This document shows, in pieces, positions 1 to 6,012 of a DNA stretch of 12,166 nucleotides. Numbering within the stretch: position 1 is the stretch's first letter; each line of letters starts with the position of its first letter. Source of the DNA: Clostridiales bacterium (GTDB lineage: Bacteria > Bacillota > Clostridia > Lachnospirales > JAITVM01); contig JAITVM010000202.1 of NCBI GenBank assembly GCA_031285815.1, positions 1 to 12,166 on the forward strand, read 5' to 3'. Both the position numbers and the translations under genes were made by a program. The notes under the pieces are model-generated. The model was not told where the DNA came from. It saw only the letters and a list, made by a program, of their open reading frames with translations, and did no database searches.

Positions 1-2466
1 GCGCAAGCTGAGCTTGCGAAAATCAACTTTACTTCTGTGTTGATTAATATACCCCTTGAAGAAAATGAAAAAGCGAAGGAAGCGGCAATCGCCGAAGTAA
101 AACTAGCTATGGAAGGGAAGGTATCCGAAGGGTACACCATTGATTTTGCCGCCACCGGTTACGAAAATAAAATCCTTTCCGGTACGTTCACCGTTACAAG
201 CAAGGGTTACCCTTTGTTAGACACGGCGGCAGAAAGCCGGGATATTACCGTAGGAACTTCATGGCTGCCGACGGCGCAGCGGGAACTTGATAAAATTGAC
301 GTACCATCCGTGTCTATCCTTGTGTCGCTGCTACGCAACGATTCACGGGACCAAGCGGTGAACCAAGTGATTTCACAAGCACGGGCGCAGGTTTTGGAGG
401 GTTATTCTGTCGATTTTGAATGGACGGATTATTCGGTCAAAGGCACGGTTTCCGGAAAATTCACCGTTACTAACGATGCTTATCCCTTTGATACGGCGAC
501 AGGCGATGAAAAAATAATTACCGTGTCCTATACGCCAAATGCACTGGGCGAACTCGGAAAAATACGTGTGTCCGAAGTGCCGGTCAGCGTGCCGACTAGC
601 GAGGGGGCAGCGCAAGAGCAGGCATTTGCACGTGCGGCGGCGATTGCGCAAAAGCAGGTTTCGCCGGGCTATAATGTCACTTATAAGAGTGCTTCCTATT
701 TAAATACGTCGCCGGATAACACCACCGCGGAGATGGAAGGCAAATTCACTGTAACAAGCGCCACAGACCCAGGCGACAGGTCGGAAGATAGCGCCGCCCG
801 CAAGATGAATGCGGTGTTTACGAGTGCAGCGCAGGAAGCGGATAAAATTAAGGTGCCTTTTGCACCACATGACGCACATTCCGCACTATACGACGATCTT
901 CAAATGGGCTCCGTGGGTGCTTTTTATTATAGATCACAGGCGCGGGTACAAGTAATGCAGGGATATAGTTTATCTTTTAATTATGAAGGTTGGGATGAAC
1001 GGGGACATTTCGGTACGTTAATTTTAACAAACGACAATTACCCAGAAGACACTGTTGAAAGATTTTTAAAAATACCTTTAGTACAAATAATTGATCCGCC
1101 GGCAGCAAAAGCTGAATTAGACAAAATTAAACTTAATGTGGAGACAATAAATATCGACTCTCCCATATCTGCAGAATCAATGCTTGCAGCGGCAGTTGAG
1201 GCGGCACAGGCACAGGCAGCGCCGGGATATACTGTATTCCTCGATTTAATTCGTGATGGCGGCTCTTTCATTACAGCTACCCTTGTTGTCTCAAATAATG
1301 ATATGCCGACCGACACCGCTGAAATATACTGTATTATATCCGCAATATATACGCCTCCGACGGCGTCGAGTGAACTAGTAAAAATCAGCGTGCCTTCTGT
1401 TACAATTACTGTCCCGCCCGGCCATGCCTCTGCCCAGCCAGCCGCGGTTGCGCGGGCAGAATTAGCGGCACAGGCGCAGATAAAACCAGAGTATACTGTG
1501 GCTTTCACCCCAACAAGTGATAGTGATGGAATACTTTTGGGTAAATTCACTGTTTCAAACGCCGGCGACTCGGCGGAAGATGATGTTGAGCGGACGGTTG
1601 CCGTAAACTATGCGCTTTCGACTGCGGCAGATGAACTTGTGAAAATCAATGTGCCGCTTATGTCGGTTACAATCCCGCTTGACGACGGCGGTGCGGCGGA
1701 TGAAGCTGTTGCGGCAGTGATGTTGGCGGTGCAGAAACAGATAACGCCGGGTTATGCCGTTACTTTCATCCGGGAGGGCAGTACTGTCGCCGGTGGGGTG
1801 CTTTCGGGAAGATTTAGCGTAACAAACGAGTCCGACCCCTACGATACTGCAGAGGACGCCACTAATCGCACGATTGAAATACGATATACAACTGCGTCGG
1901 AAGTACGTAAGGAAATTGATATATCATCCATAACTATTGATATACCAGTTGAATTACCAATAGTATCTAGGAATGCATTTGTTTCTCGGGCAATAGAGTT
2001 GGCACGGGCACAGGTAACGCCGGGATATACTGTAAGTCTTAGTTTCCTTAAAAATGAAAGCTATAATCAAGATGGTAAGGGGCGTGTCTATTTCACGGTT
2101 ACAAACGATAACAATCCAGCTGATACGTCGGAGGACTCAGAAGATCCCTATCCCAACTACAGGAGGATTTTTGTAGATTCAACTTATGTTCGAGAGGCGA
2201 AGGATGAACTTGTCAAAATCAACGTGCCTGGCGTAAATGTCGGCGTGCCTCTGGACGACTCAGGCGCACTGGATGAGGCGGTATCGGATGCGGAAGCCGG
2301 GGCGCAGCGTATGATAATAGCTGGGTTTACCGCTAAATTTACACCAACAGGCAAGATCGCTGACGACGGAACACTTACAGGGCGGTTTACTGTCACAAAT
2401 AATGATTTTCCGATTGATACGGCGACGTATGAAACTGACTGGACAATAACAGTAAGCTCGACGGTT
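1..2466 (+). repeat. Nine in-frame coding repeats of about 260-300 bp
   Basis: Unit starts, taken at the Ala of the AxxELxKI motif, are at 1, 274, 541, 826, 1105, 1363, 1624, 1894 and 2197, and the last unit ends at 2466. Units are 86-101 codons long. Units 2, 6, 7 and 9 fit the consensus best. Unit 4 (826-1104) and unit 8 (1894-2196) have drifted most, including loss or change of the ELxKI core. Conservation is at protein level only; neighbouring units differ widely in DNA sequence, so these are old duplications. Confidence 0.85.
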
Positions 2467-2469
2467 TAA
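1..2469 (+). CDS. C-terminal part of a giant tandem-repeat protein, probably extracellular (5' partial)
   Basis: The reading frame is open from base 1, and the first codons (AQAELAKI...) already match the repeat consensus. The GTG at 37 is therefore internal and the gene continues upstream of the window. The 822 visible residues are nine tandem units of about 86-101 residues. A consensus unit reads AxxELxKIxVPxVxIxVP, then an Ala-rich helix-like stretch ending AQxQ(I/V)xPGYTVxF, then GxLxGxFTVTNxxxPxDTAE, then a strand ending (I/V)xVxYT. Alternating helix and beta segments suggest small modular adhesin- or surface-type domains; this is inference and I do not recognise a named family. No LPXTG motif, SLH domain or C-terminal membrane segment is visible: the protein stops at the end of unit nine (ITVSSTV). 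Any signal peptide would lie outside the window. GCG/CCG codons appear more frequent than in the genes to the right. A hairpin terminator follows at 2573. Confidence 0.8.
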   Translation, partial: AQAELAKINFTSVLINIPLEENEKAKEAAIAEVKLAMEGKVSEGYTIDFAATGYENKILSGTFTVTSKGYPLLDTAAESRDITVGTSWLPTAQRELDKIDVPSVSILVSLLRNDSRDQAVNQVISQARAQVLEGYSVDFEWTDYSVKGTVSGKFTVTNDAYPFDTATGDEKIITVSYTPNALGELGKIRVSEVPVSVPTSEGAAQEQAFARAAAIAQKQVSPGYNVTYKSASYLNTSPDNTTAEMEGKFTVTSATDPGDRSEDSAARKMNAVFTSAAQEADKIKVPFAPHDAHSALYDDLQMGSVGAFYYRSQARVQVMQGYSLSFNYEGWDERGHFGTLILTNDNYPEDTVERFLKIPLVQIIDPPAAKAELDKIKLNVETINIDSPISAESMLAAAVEAAQAQAAPGYTVFLDLIRDGGSFITATLVVSNNDMPTDTAEIYCIISAIYTPPTASSELVKISVPSVTITVPPGHASAQPAAVARAELAAQAQIKPEYTVAFTPTSDSDGILLGKFTVSNAGDSAEDDVERTVAVNYALSTAADELVKINVPLMSVTIPLDDGGAADEAVAAVMLAVQKQITPGYAVTFIREGSTVAGGVLSGRFSVTNESDPYDTAEDATNRTIEIRYTTASEVRKEIDISSITIDIPVELPIVSRNAFVSRAIELARAQVTPGYTVSLSFLKNESYNQDGKGRVYFTVTNDNNPADTSEDSEDPYPNYRRIFVDSTYVREAKDELVKINVPGVNVGVPLDDSGALDEAVSDAEAGAQRMIIAGFTAKFTPTGKIADDGTLTGRFTVTNNDFPIDTATYETDWTITVSSTV

Positions 2470-2503
2470 GTTTGAGCGAAAAAAACCACAGAAAATAAAA
2501 AAA

Positions 2504-2517
2504 CCGCCCTATGGCGG
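2504..2517 (+). other. Small GC hairpin after the repeat-protein gene
   Basis: CCGCC (2504-2508) pairs with GGCGG (2513-2517) around a CTAT loop, 34 bases after the stop codon. A run of A residues precedes it. The following bases (ATGGCGATA) are not a T-run on the plus strand, while read on the minus strand the stem is followed by TTTTTTTATTTT. It could therefore act as a minus-strand terminator, although no minus-strand gene is seen just upstream of it. Confidence 0.4.
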
Positions 2518-2572
2518 ATGGCGATATACTGAAAAATTTTTGAGATAATAAATAATTTACGAGAGATTCTTG

Positions 2573-2605
2573 CCGGGCCCCCTGTTCATGGGGGCCCGGT
2601 TTAAA
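2573..2605 (+). terminator. Strong intrinsic terminator of the repeat-protein gene
   Basis: A perfect 10-bp GC-rich stem (CCGGGCCCCC at 2573-2582 with GGGGGCCCGG at 2590-2599) has a 7-nt loop and is followed by TTTAAAATTAATATTTAA. It lies about 100 bases downstream of the stop codon at 2467. The T-run is short and interrupted, but the stem is very stable, so termination on the plus strand is likely. Confidence 0.7.
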
Positions 2606-2708
2606 ATTAATATTTAATCAGATATTTAGTTACCTGTTCATATGTTAAGCCAGACATTTCAAAAGCTTCTATATAGTGTTAAGTTTTCATCTTTTTTAAA
2701 TTTTCTAA

Positions 2709-2742
2709 AGAGGTTGAGGGTATTCTTGCGCGTCTGGATAAA
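2709..2742 (+). repeat. 34-bp repeat copy 1, IS200/IS605 right-end-like remnant
   Basis: This stretch matches 4279-4312 at 30 of 34 positions; the first 18 bases (AGAGGTTGAGGGTATTCT) are identical. Similarity stops sharply after the shared ATAAA, as expected for an element boundary. The left half of the hairpin seen at copy 2 is not recognisable here, so this copy looks decayed. It sits just beyond the 3' end of the membrane-protein gene. Confidence 0.5.
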
Positions 2743-2754
2743 TAGCGAAGCATA

Positions 2755-3069
2755 TTATTTTCCCCGTCTGCTATATGCAACCACAGTAATCACATTTAAC
2801 ACAAATGTAATTATAAGTAAAACCAAGGATACTTTTACAAGGGCACCCGTCGTGTCCATTATTGCAGACCAATCTTCTTTTCTTGCCAAATAATCTTGAT
2901 AAATTATTTGAAAAAACAACGATACTGAACATGCCCCAAGGCTTAATATTGCAAAAATAGGCCAGTTTTTATTTTCGGAGATACTTCTTTTAACAAGATT
3001 TATAACAGGCAATGCCCATGCAAGAAGCCCTAGCAACAAGCTTGTTACATTAATCCAGCCATATCCCAT
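2755..3069 (-). CDS. Small three-helix membrane protein, function unknown
   Basis: The product has 104 residues and three hydrophobic segments: about residues 6-26 (ending in Pro-Val-Ile-Asn-Leu), 37-57 and 77-99. A charged, polar stretch around residues 58-72 (DYLARKEDW) separates helices 2 and 3, and the tail is basic (SRRGK). There is no cleavable signal peptide; the first helix follows MGYGW directly. The ATG start is supported by AAGGGGTGA six bases upstream. A sigma-A-like promoter at 3169-3197 gives it its own transcript, separate from the hydrolase gene 180 bases upstream. I do not recognise a functional family; similar tiny integral membrane proteins are common in Clostridia. It has no catalytic motif, and a role in the envelope is only a guess. 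Confidence 0.75.
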   Translation of the reverse strand: MGYGWINVTSLLLGLLAWALPVINLVKRSISENKNWPIFAILSLGACSVSLFFQIIYQDYLARKEDWSAIMDTTGALVKVSLVLLIITFVLNVITVVAYSRRGK

Positions 3070-3168
3070 AAACGTTCACCCCTTAATTGTATTCAAACTT
3101 TCGTGCGCCTTTTCTTTCCAAAGTGCAACGCTTAATTAAGTTTACCTGTCCGCATACTATATTATATG

Positions 3169-3197
3169 TTTATAATTTACCCCACCCCACGGGTCAA
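3169..3197 (-). promoter_or_regulatory. Sigma-A-like promoter for the small membrane protein
   Basis: Read on the minus strand, TTGACC (3192-3197) is followed after exactly 17 bases by TATAAA (3169-3174). The start point would be near 3162, leaving a leader of about 90 bases before the ATG at 3069. A second AT-rich hexamer (TATAAT-like) lies just downstream. The G-rich spacer is unusual. Confidence 0.5.
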
Positions 3198-3249
3198 GGG
3201 TTGAATAAAGCCTTCTATGCGGTTGTCCCCATATGAAAAGTGCAATATG

Positions 3250-4119
3250 CTACGCTTTTATCCAATCAACAGAGAGATTAAATGCCTTGGTTCTTGCTTC
3301 AGAGCATTCTTTGGGGTATTCTCTTTCAATACGGCTCACCTCTTGTAATATCCCCTCAGTTTTAGGTGGCACAGGATTGAGGACATGGCTTGCAGTTTCA
3401 AAGTCAACGTGCCTATAAGTATATGGATAGTGATGGCTTTGCAACCGTTCAACGATTTTTTCTCCAGAATGCTTAGACGGCCAGACATTGTCCTCTGTAC
3501 TAGTCAGCAATAAAATTCGTGCTGTGCTTTTTTCCACCGGAATTACAACATCATCAGAAACACCATCTTTTTCCGAAAGCTCGTATAGAGTTTTAATTGA
3601 CATCTGTTTTTCTTCGGCAGATGCAGCGTTAAAGGCCTCCATATCTCTTGATAAAGGTAAATACGGCAGTGGGAAACCCTGATATGTCCACGAGGAAACC
3701 CCGCCGCCGAGCATCTCTTTTCCCAGGCCTTCTGTAACACAATAATGGGGGGCAACTGCAACAACACTATCAAAGAATGTATACCTCGCAGCCGCAGACA
3801 GAGCATATTCTGCGCCTTTAGACACCCCATAAAGCGCAAGCTTTTTTGTATGCATATTATTTTTGAGCCACTGTGCAGCGCACTCTATGTATTCTAAGGG
3901 GATTAAGTCCAGTGTATCATTAAGCCCGGAATACTTAAAATAAGCCAGAGCAAGGGCGGTGAAGCCTCTCTGTGCAAAAAGATTCGCCACATACTGCGCA
4001 TTGCCGAGCCCGCCATCACTTCCAGTAATGACAATAACTGCTGTGTCACAAGTATTTTGCGGGCAGTGGACAGAACCTGTAAATCCATTATCATATAAAG
4101 AAAAATTTTGTACTTTCAT
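3250..4119 (-). CDS. Acyl-CoA thioester hydrolase / BAAT C-terminal-type alpha/beta hydrolase
   Basis: The 289-residue product looks like the C-terminal catalytic domain of the acyl-CoA thioesterase/bile-acid-CoA:amino-acid N-acyltransferase (BAAT) family. Expected role: hydrolysis of, or acyl transfer from, acyl-CoA-like esters in the cytoplasm. Visible triad: nucleophile Ser100 in the elbow GVSKG (98-102), Asp210 in TSTEDNVWPS, and His245 in ASHVLNP. VITGSDGG at 30-37 is the oxyanion-hole region. Many BAAT enzymes use Cys at the elbow; Ser here favours hydrolase activity. No signal peptide is seen. I chose the ATG at 4117-4119 because the following FSLYDNGFTG looks like the domain start. 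A GTG seven codons upstream (4138-4140) with AGGA close by is a real alternative; neither start has an ideal ribosome site. The gene has its own promoter at 4174-4202. Proximity to a butyryl-CoA operon may be coincidental. Confidence 0.75.
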   Translation of the reverse strand: MKVQNFSLYDNGFTGSVHCPQNTCDTAVIVITGSDGGLGNAQYVANLFAQRGFTALALAYFKYSGLNDTLDLIPLEYIECAAQWLKNNMHTKKLALYGVSKGAEYALSAAARYTFFDSVVAVAPHYCVTEGLGKEMLGGGVSSWTYQGFPLPYLPLSRDMEAFNAASAEEKQMSIKTLYELSEKDGVSDDVVIPVEKSTARILLLTSTEDNVWPSKHSGEKIVERLQSHHYPYTYRHVDFETASHVLNPVPPKTEGILQEVSRIEREYPKECSEARTKAFNLSVDWIKA

Positions 4120-4173
4120 AACTACTTTAAATACCCCCACTTATCCTGATTTAATGTACAATCGTCAATTGTT

Positions 4174-4202
4174 ATTATATTACAGAAAAGTAATTACTAC
4201 AA
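4174..4202 (-). promoter_or_regulatory. Sigma-A-like promoter for the hydrolase gene
   Basis: On the minus strand TTGTAG (4197-4202) is followed after 17 bases by a perfect TATAAT (4174-4179), putting the start point near 4168. That gives a short leader to either candidate start codon (4140 or 4119). The promoter abuts the omega-RNA-like element at 4223-4312. Confidence 0.55.
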
Positions 4203-4222
4203 CAGAACATTTAATATACTAA

Positions 4223-4312
4223 TAGTGCCGCAAGGCACACACTATCCACGCCACAAGGCGCAATTCATCCCCAACCTTAGAGGTTGAGGGTATTCTCGCG
4301 CGCCTATATAAA
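4223..4312 (+). ncRNA. Orphan omega-RNA-like / IS200-IS605 right-end structure
   Basis: Three hairpins follow each other on the plus strand. GTGCC-GCAA-GGCAC (4225-4238) has a GNRA tetraloop, CGCC-ACAA-GGCG (4249-4260) is shorter, and a ~10-bp stem joins TCCCCAACCT (4269-4278) with AGGTTGAGGGT (4280-4291) with one mismatch. The sequence then runs GAGGGTATTCTCGCG to a boundary at ATAAA (4312). The order of small hairpins, AATTCATCCC, a pyrimidine/purine stem and TATTCT is what I associate with the 3' end of tnpB genes and the right end of IS200/IS605 elements, where the guide RNA scaffold is encoded. That is recall of the family, not a database match. No tnpA or tnpB reading frame exists in the window, so this is a remnant or a non-autonomous derivative. 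The 34-bp 3' portion recurs at 2709-2742. Confidence 0.5.
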
Positions 4313-4347
4313 AAACCGGCGGATTTAAAATATCCCGCCGGTTTTTT
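4311..4347 (-). terminator. Bidirectional intrinsic terminator after the TetR gene
   Basis: CCGGCGG (4316-4322) pairs with CCGCCGG (4335-4341), with AAAAA on the left and TTTTTT on the right extending the stem and giving a T-run on either strand. It lies 16 bases beyond the stop codon of the minus-strand TetR gene. It would also stop any plus-strand transcript from the omega-RNA-like element. Confidence 0.8.
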
Positions 4348-4362
4348 ATATTAAAGGTTTTT

Positions 4363-5019
4363 TTATAACTTCTCAGGTGCCTTTTCAGTAAACAGGCCAT
4401 TTTTTAATATTTGCAAGAAATCGTCTACTATACGGTATTTCTGTTCATCAGACAAACCGGTTGGAGGGCCAAAAACAATATATTTCATAGCAATAAAAGT
4501 TGATGCGCCCATTAATACATAGCTGGCCACCTCAAGGTTTAAAAGGTATACCTCGCCGGTGCGCACAGCATCAGATAAACGTTTTTCATATTGCTTGCAA
4601 AAATCGTCATAGTATGCTATAAATAACCCTGGCACAACAAAAAAAGATTGCCATACAATAAAAAAAATTTCTGGGTTTGTAACACAATAATCTAAAAAGG
4701 TTTTTATACCTTCCCTTTCCATTTCGTACCTAGTATTCAATACTTTTTTAGATAGTTTGCTAGCAATATATTTACGCACTTTATGCCCACAGTGTAGAAC
4801 AATATATTTGTATAAATTAAGCTTGTTATCAAAATATATATAAAATGTCCCTGTCGATATCCCTGCTTTAAGTACTATATCATTTATACTTGTCTCGTAG
4901 TAGTTTTTTTGGCAAAAAAGCTCCTCAGACGCTTCTACCAAACGTTCAAGGGTTTCCCTTCCCCTGTCTGTTTTAGGTATTGATTTCAAAAGTGCAGATG
5001 TTGCATGTAGATCAGACAT
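4363..5019 (-). CDS. TetR/AcrR-family transcriptional regulator
   Basis: The 218-residue product has the usual TetR length. Its N-terminal DNA-binding domain spans about residues 20-68, with the helix-turn-helix TSINDIVLKAGISTGTFYIYF-type signature at 43-63 followed by F/N-K-L-LY. The C-terminal ligand/dimer domain (about 75-218) is rich in aromatic and hydrophobic residues, with helices such as EIFFIVWQSFFVV, consistent with binding a hydrophobic ligand. I chose the ATG at 5017-5019: the GTG three codons upstream lies inside the ribosome site GAGGTG, six bases before this ATG. It is transcribed from its own promoter at 5073-5100, after a terminator that ends the upstream butyryl-CoA operon. 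The location suggests it may control that operon, perhaps sensing an acyl-CoA, and possibly itself through the dyad at 5047-5067. Both points are inference; the ligand cannot be read from the sequence. Confidence 0.88.
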   Translation of the reverse strand: MSDLHATSALLKSIPKTDRGRETLERLVEASEELFCQKNYYETSINDIVLKAGISTGTFYIYFDNKLNLYKYIVLHCGHKVRKYIASKLSKKVLNTRYEMEREGIKTFLDYCVTNPEIFFIVWQSFFVVPGLFIAYYDDFCKQYEKRLSDAVRTGEVYLLNLEVASYVLMGASTFIAMKYIVFGPPTGLSDEQKYRIVDDFLQILKNGLFTEKAPEKL

Positions 5020-5046
5020 TCTATACACCTCATAATAGATTCATTG

Positions 5047-5067
5047 CTAAGGCTTGCCATAGCCTAG
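5047..5067. promoter_or_regulatory. Dyad near the TetR transcription start, possible autoregulatory operator
   Basis: CTAAGGCT (5047-5054) and AGCCTAG (5061-5067) form an inverted repeat with a 6-base centre and a one-base offset. It covers the expected start point, between the -10 box at 5073-5078 and the ribosome site at 5026-5031. A TetR dimer could bind here; it could equally be a small leader hairpin. Confidence 0.3.
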
Positions 5068-5072
5068 TTTAT

Positions 5073-5100
5073 TTTATACTACTGCTGTCTATTATGTCAA
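5073..5100 (-). promoter_or_regulatory. Sigma-A-like promoter of the TetR gene
   Basis: On the minus strand a perfect TTGACA (5095-5100) is followed after 16 bases by TATAAA (5073-5078); TAAAAT with an 18-base spacer is the alternative. The start point would be near 5066, about 47 bases before the ATG. Confidence 0.6.
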
Positions 5101-5166
5101 ATTTTAATTCATAGTTAAGATTACAAACTTATTATTAAGAATTAAACTAACGTGAATATTGTTTAA

Positions 5167-5194
5167 AGGCTACCGCCTTTTTCGGCAATAGCCT
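5167..5194 (-). terminator. Terminator at the end of the butyryl-CoA operon
   Basis: AGGCTACCGCC (5167-5177) pairs over 11 positions (two of them G-T) with GGCAATAGCCT (5184-5194) around a 6-base loop. On the minus strand the stem is followed by TTTAAAC. It lies about 75 bases downstream of the SDR stop codon. A further dyad (GGGC/GCCC with TTAG, 5225-5257) sits between the stop and this hairpin and may strengthen termination. Confidence 0.55.
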
Positions 5195-5267
5195 ATGGGT
5201 TTTCTTAGCTCAAATTGCTTAACAGGGCCCCTAAGGGCAAAATATAAAACTTAGCCCAAAAAATTAA

Positions 5268-5990
5268 TTATAAAGTCATGCCGCCATTAACCGATAATAC
5301 ATGGCCATTAACAAAGCTGGCTTCATCAGAAGCAAGGAACAATACAGCGTCAGCGATCTCTTGCGGCTCGCCTAAACGCCCTAATGGGTTTTTAGCTTTA
5401 ATACCGTCAAGGACTTTCTCTGGTACAGTCAGCACCATTTCTGTTGCAACATATCCTGGTGCAACGGCATTTGTCCTAACTGCAGCGCCTTTACGTGTAA
5501 ATTCTTTTGCCCAAGTTTTTGTCATGCCGATTACACCGGCTTTAGTTGCAGAATAGTTTGTTTGCCCAACGTTCCCATATTCACCAACTATAGAAGAAAT
5601 ATTAACAATAGCGCCTTTTCCGGCTTCCATCATTAATGGCGATACTATCTTCGTCAACAAAAATGTACCTTTAAGGTTAACATCAATAACAAAATCCCAC
5701 ATTTTTTCATCCATTTTTACAACAAGGGCATCTTTTGTTACCCCGGCATTATTTACTAAAATGTCTATTTTGCCTGCTTCTGCCTTAATCTTTTCAACCT
5801 CTTGCCCTAATTTTTCAAAATCTGTAACACTAACAACAATATGCTTTAAATTTGGGTTAGAATAGCCGCCTTCGGCCATATCAAAAGAATATACCTTAGC
5901 GCCTTCACGCAAAAATGTTTCTACTATGCAGCGGCCTATCCCGCGTGCACCACCTGTAACAATTGCTACCTTATCTGTTAATCTGCCCAT
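5268..5990 (-). CDS. SDR 3-oxoacyl reductase, probably acetoacetyl-CoA reductase (FabG/PhaB type)
   Basis: A classical short-chain dehydrogenase/reductase of 240 residues. The Rossmann motif TGGARGIG is at 12-19, NNAG at 80-83, and the catalytic set is Asn105, Ser133, Tyr146 and Lys150 (YSATK). The tail VNGHVLSVNGGMTL is typical of FabG/PhaB. The end of the second strand reads VYSFD, with Asp37 where acidic residues usually favour NADH over NADPH. Family members reduce 3-oxoacyl-ACP or acetoacetyl-CoA to the (R)-3-hydroxy product. As the last gene after a thiolase and an (R)-type hydratase, acetoacetyl-CoA to (R)-3-hydroxybutyryl-CoA is the best reading. It lies 22 bases after the thiolase gene, with GGGGT about 12 bases before the ATG. 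A fatty-acid-synthesis FabG role is the main alternative, but no other fab gene is nearby. The gene symbol is left blank because FabG and PhaB cannot be separated by eye. Confidence 0.85.
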   Translation of the reverse strand: MGRLTDKVAIVTGGARGIGRCIVETFLREGAKVYSFDMAEGGYSNPNLKHIVVSVTDFEKLGQEVEKIKAEAGKIDILVNNAGVTKDALVVKMDEKMWDFVIDVNLKGTFLLTKIVSPLMMEAGKGAIVNISSIVGEYGNVGQTNYSATKAGVIGMTKTWAKEFTRKGAAVRTNAVAPGYVATEMVLTVPEKVLDGIKAKNPLGRLGEPQEIADAVLFLASDEASFVNGHVLSVNGGMTL

Positions 5991-6012
5991 AATTTTTATC
6001 TACCCCTTAATA

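Noticed and set aside
37..39. GTG at 37 as the start of the repeat protein
   Set aside because: The same frame is open to base 1 and already encodes the repeat motif AQAELAKI, so the gene begins outside the window.
1038..1550. 170-codon minus-strand frame inside the repeat protein
   Set aside because: It is a shadow frame; the plus-strand repeat periodicity explains the sequence.
2642..2893. Plus-strand reading frame of 83 codons
   Set aside because: It overlaps the decayed 34-bp repeat and the 3' end of the minus-strand membrane protein, has no ribosome site, and its product looks like translated non-coding DNA.
5020..5028. GTG start three codons upstream in the TetR gene
   Set aside because: This GTG is part of the ribosome site GAGGTG that serves the ATG at 5017-5019; similar upstream GTG/TTG starts were rejected for the thiolase (7204-7206) and etfA (8741-8743).
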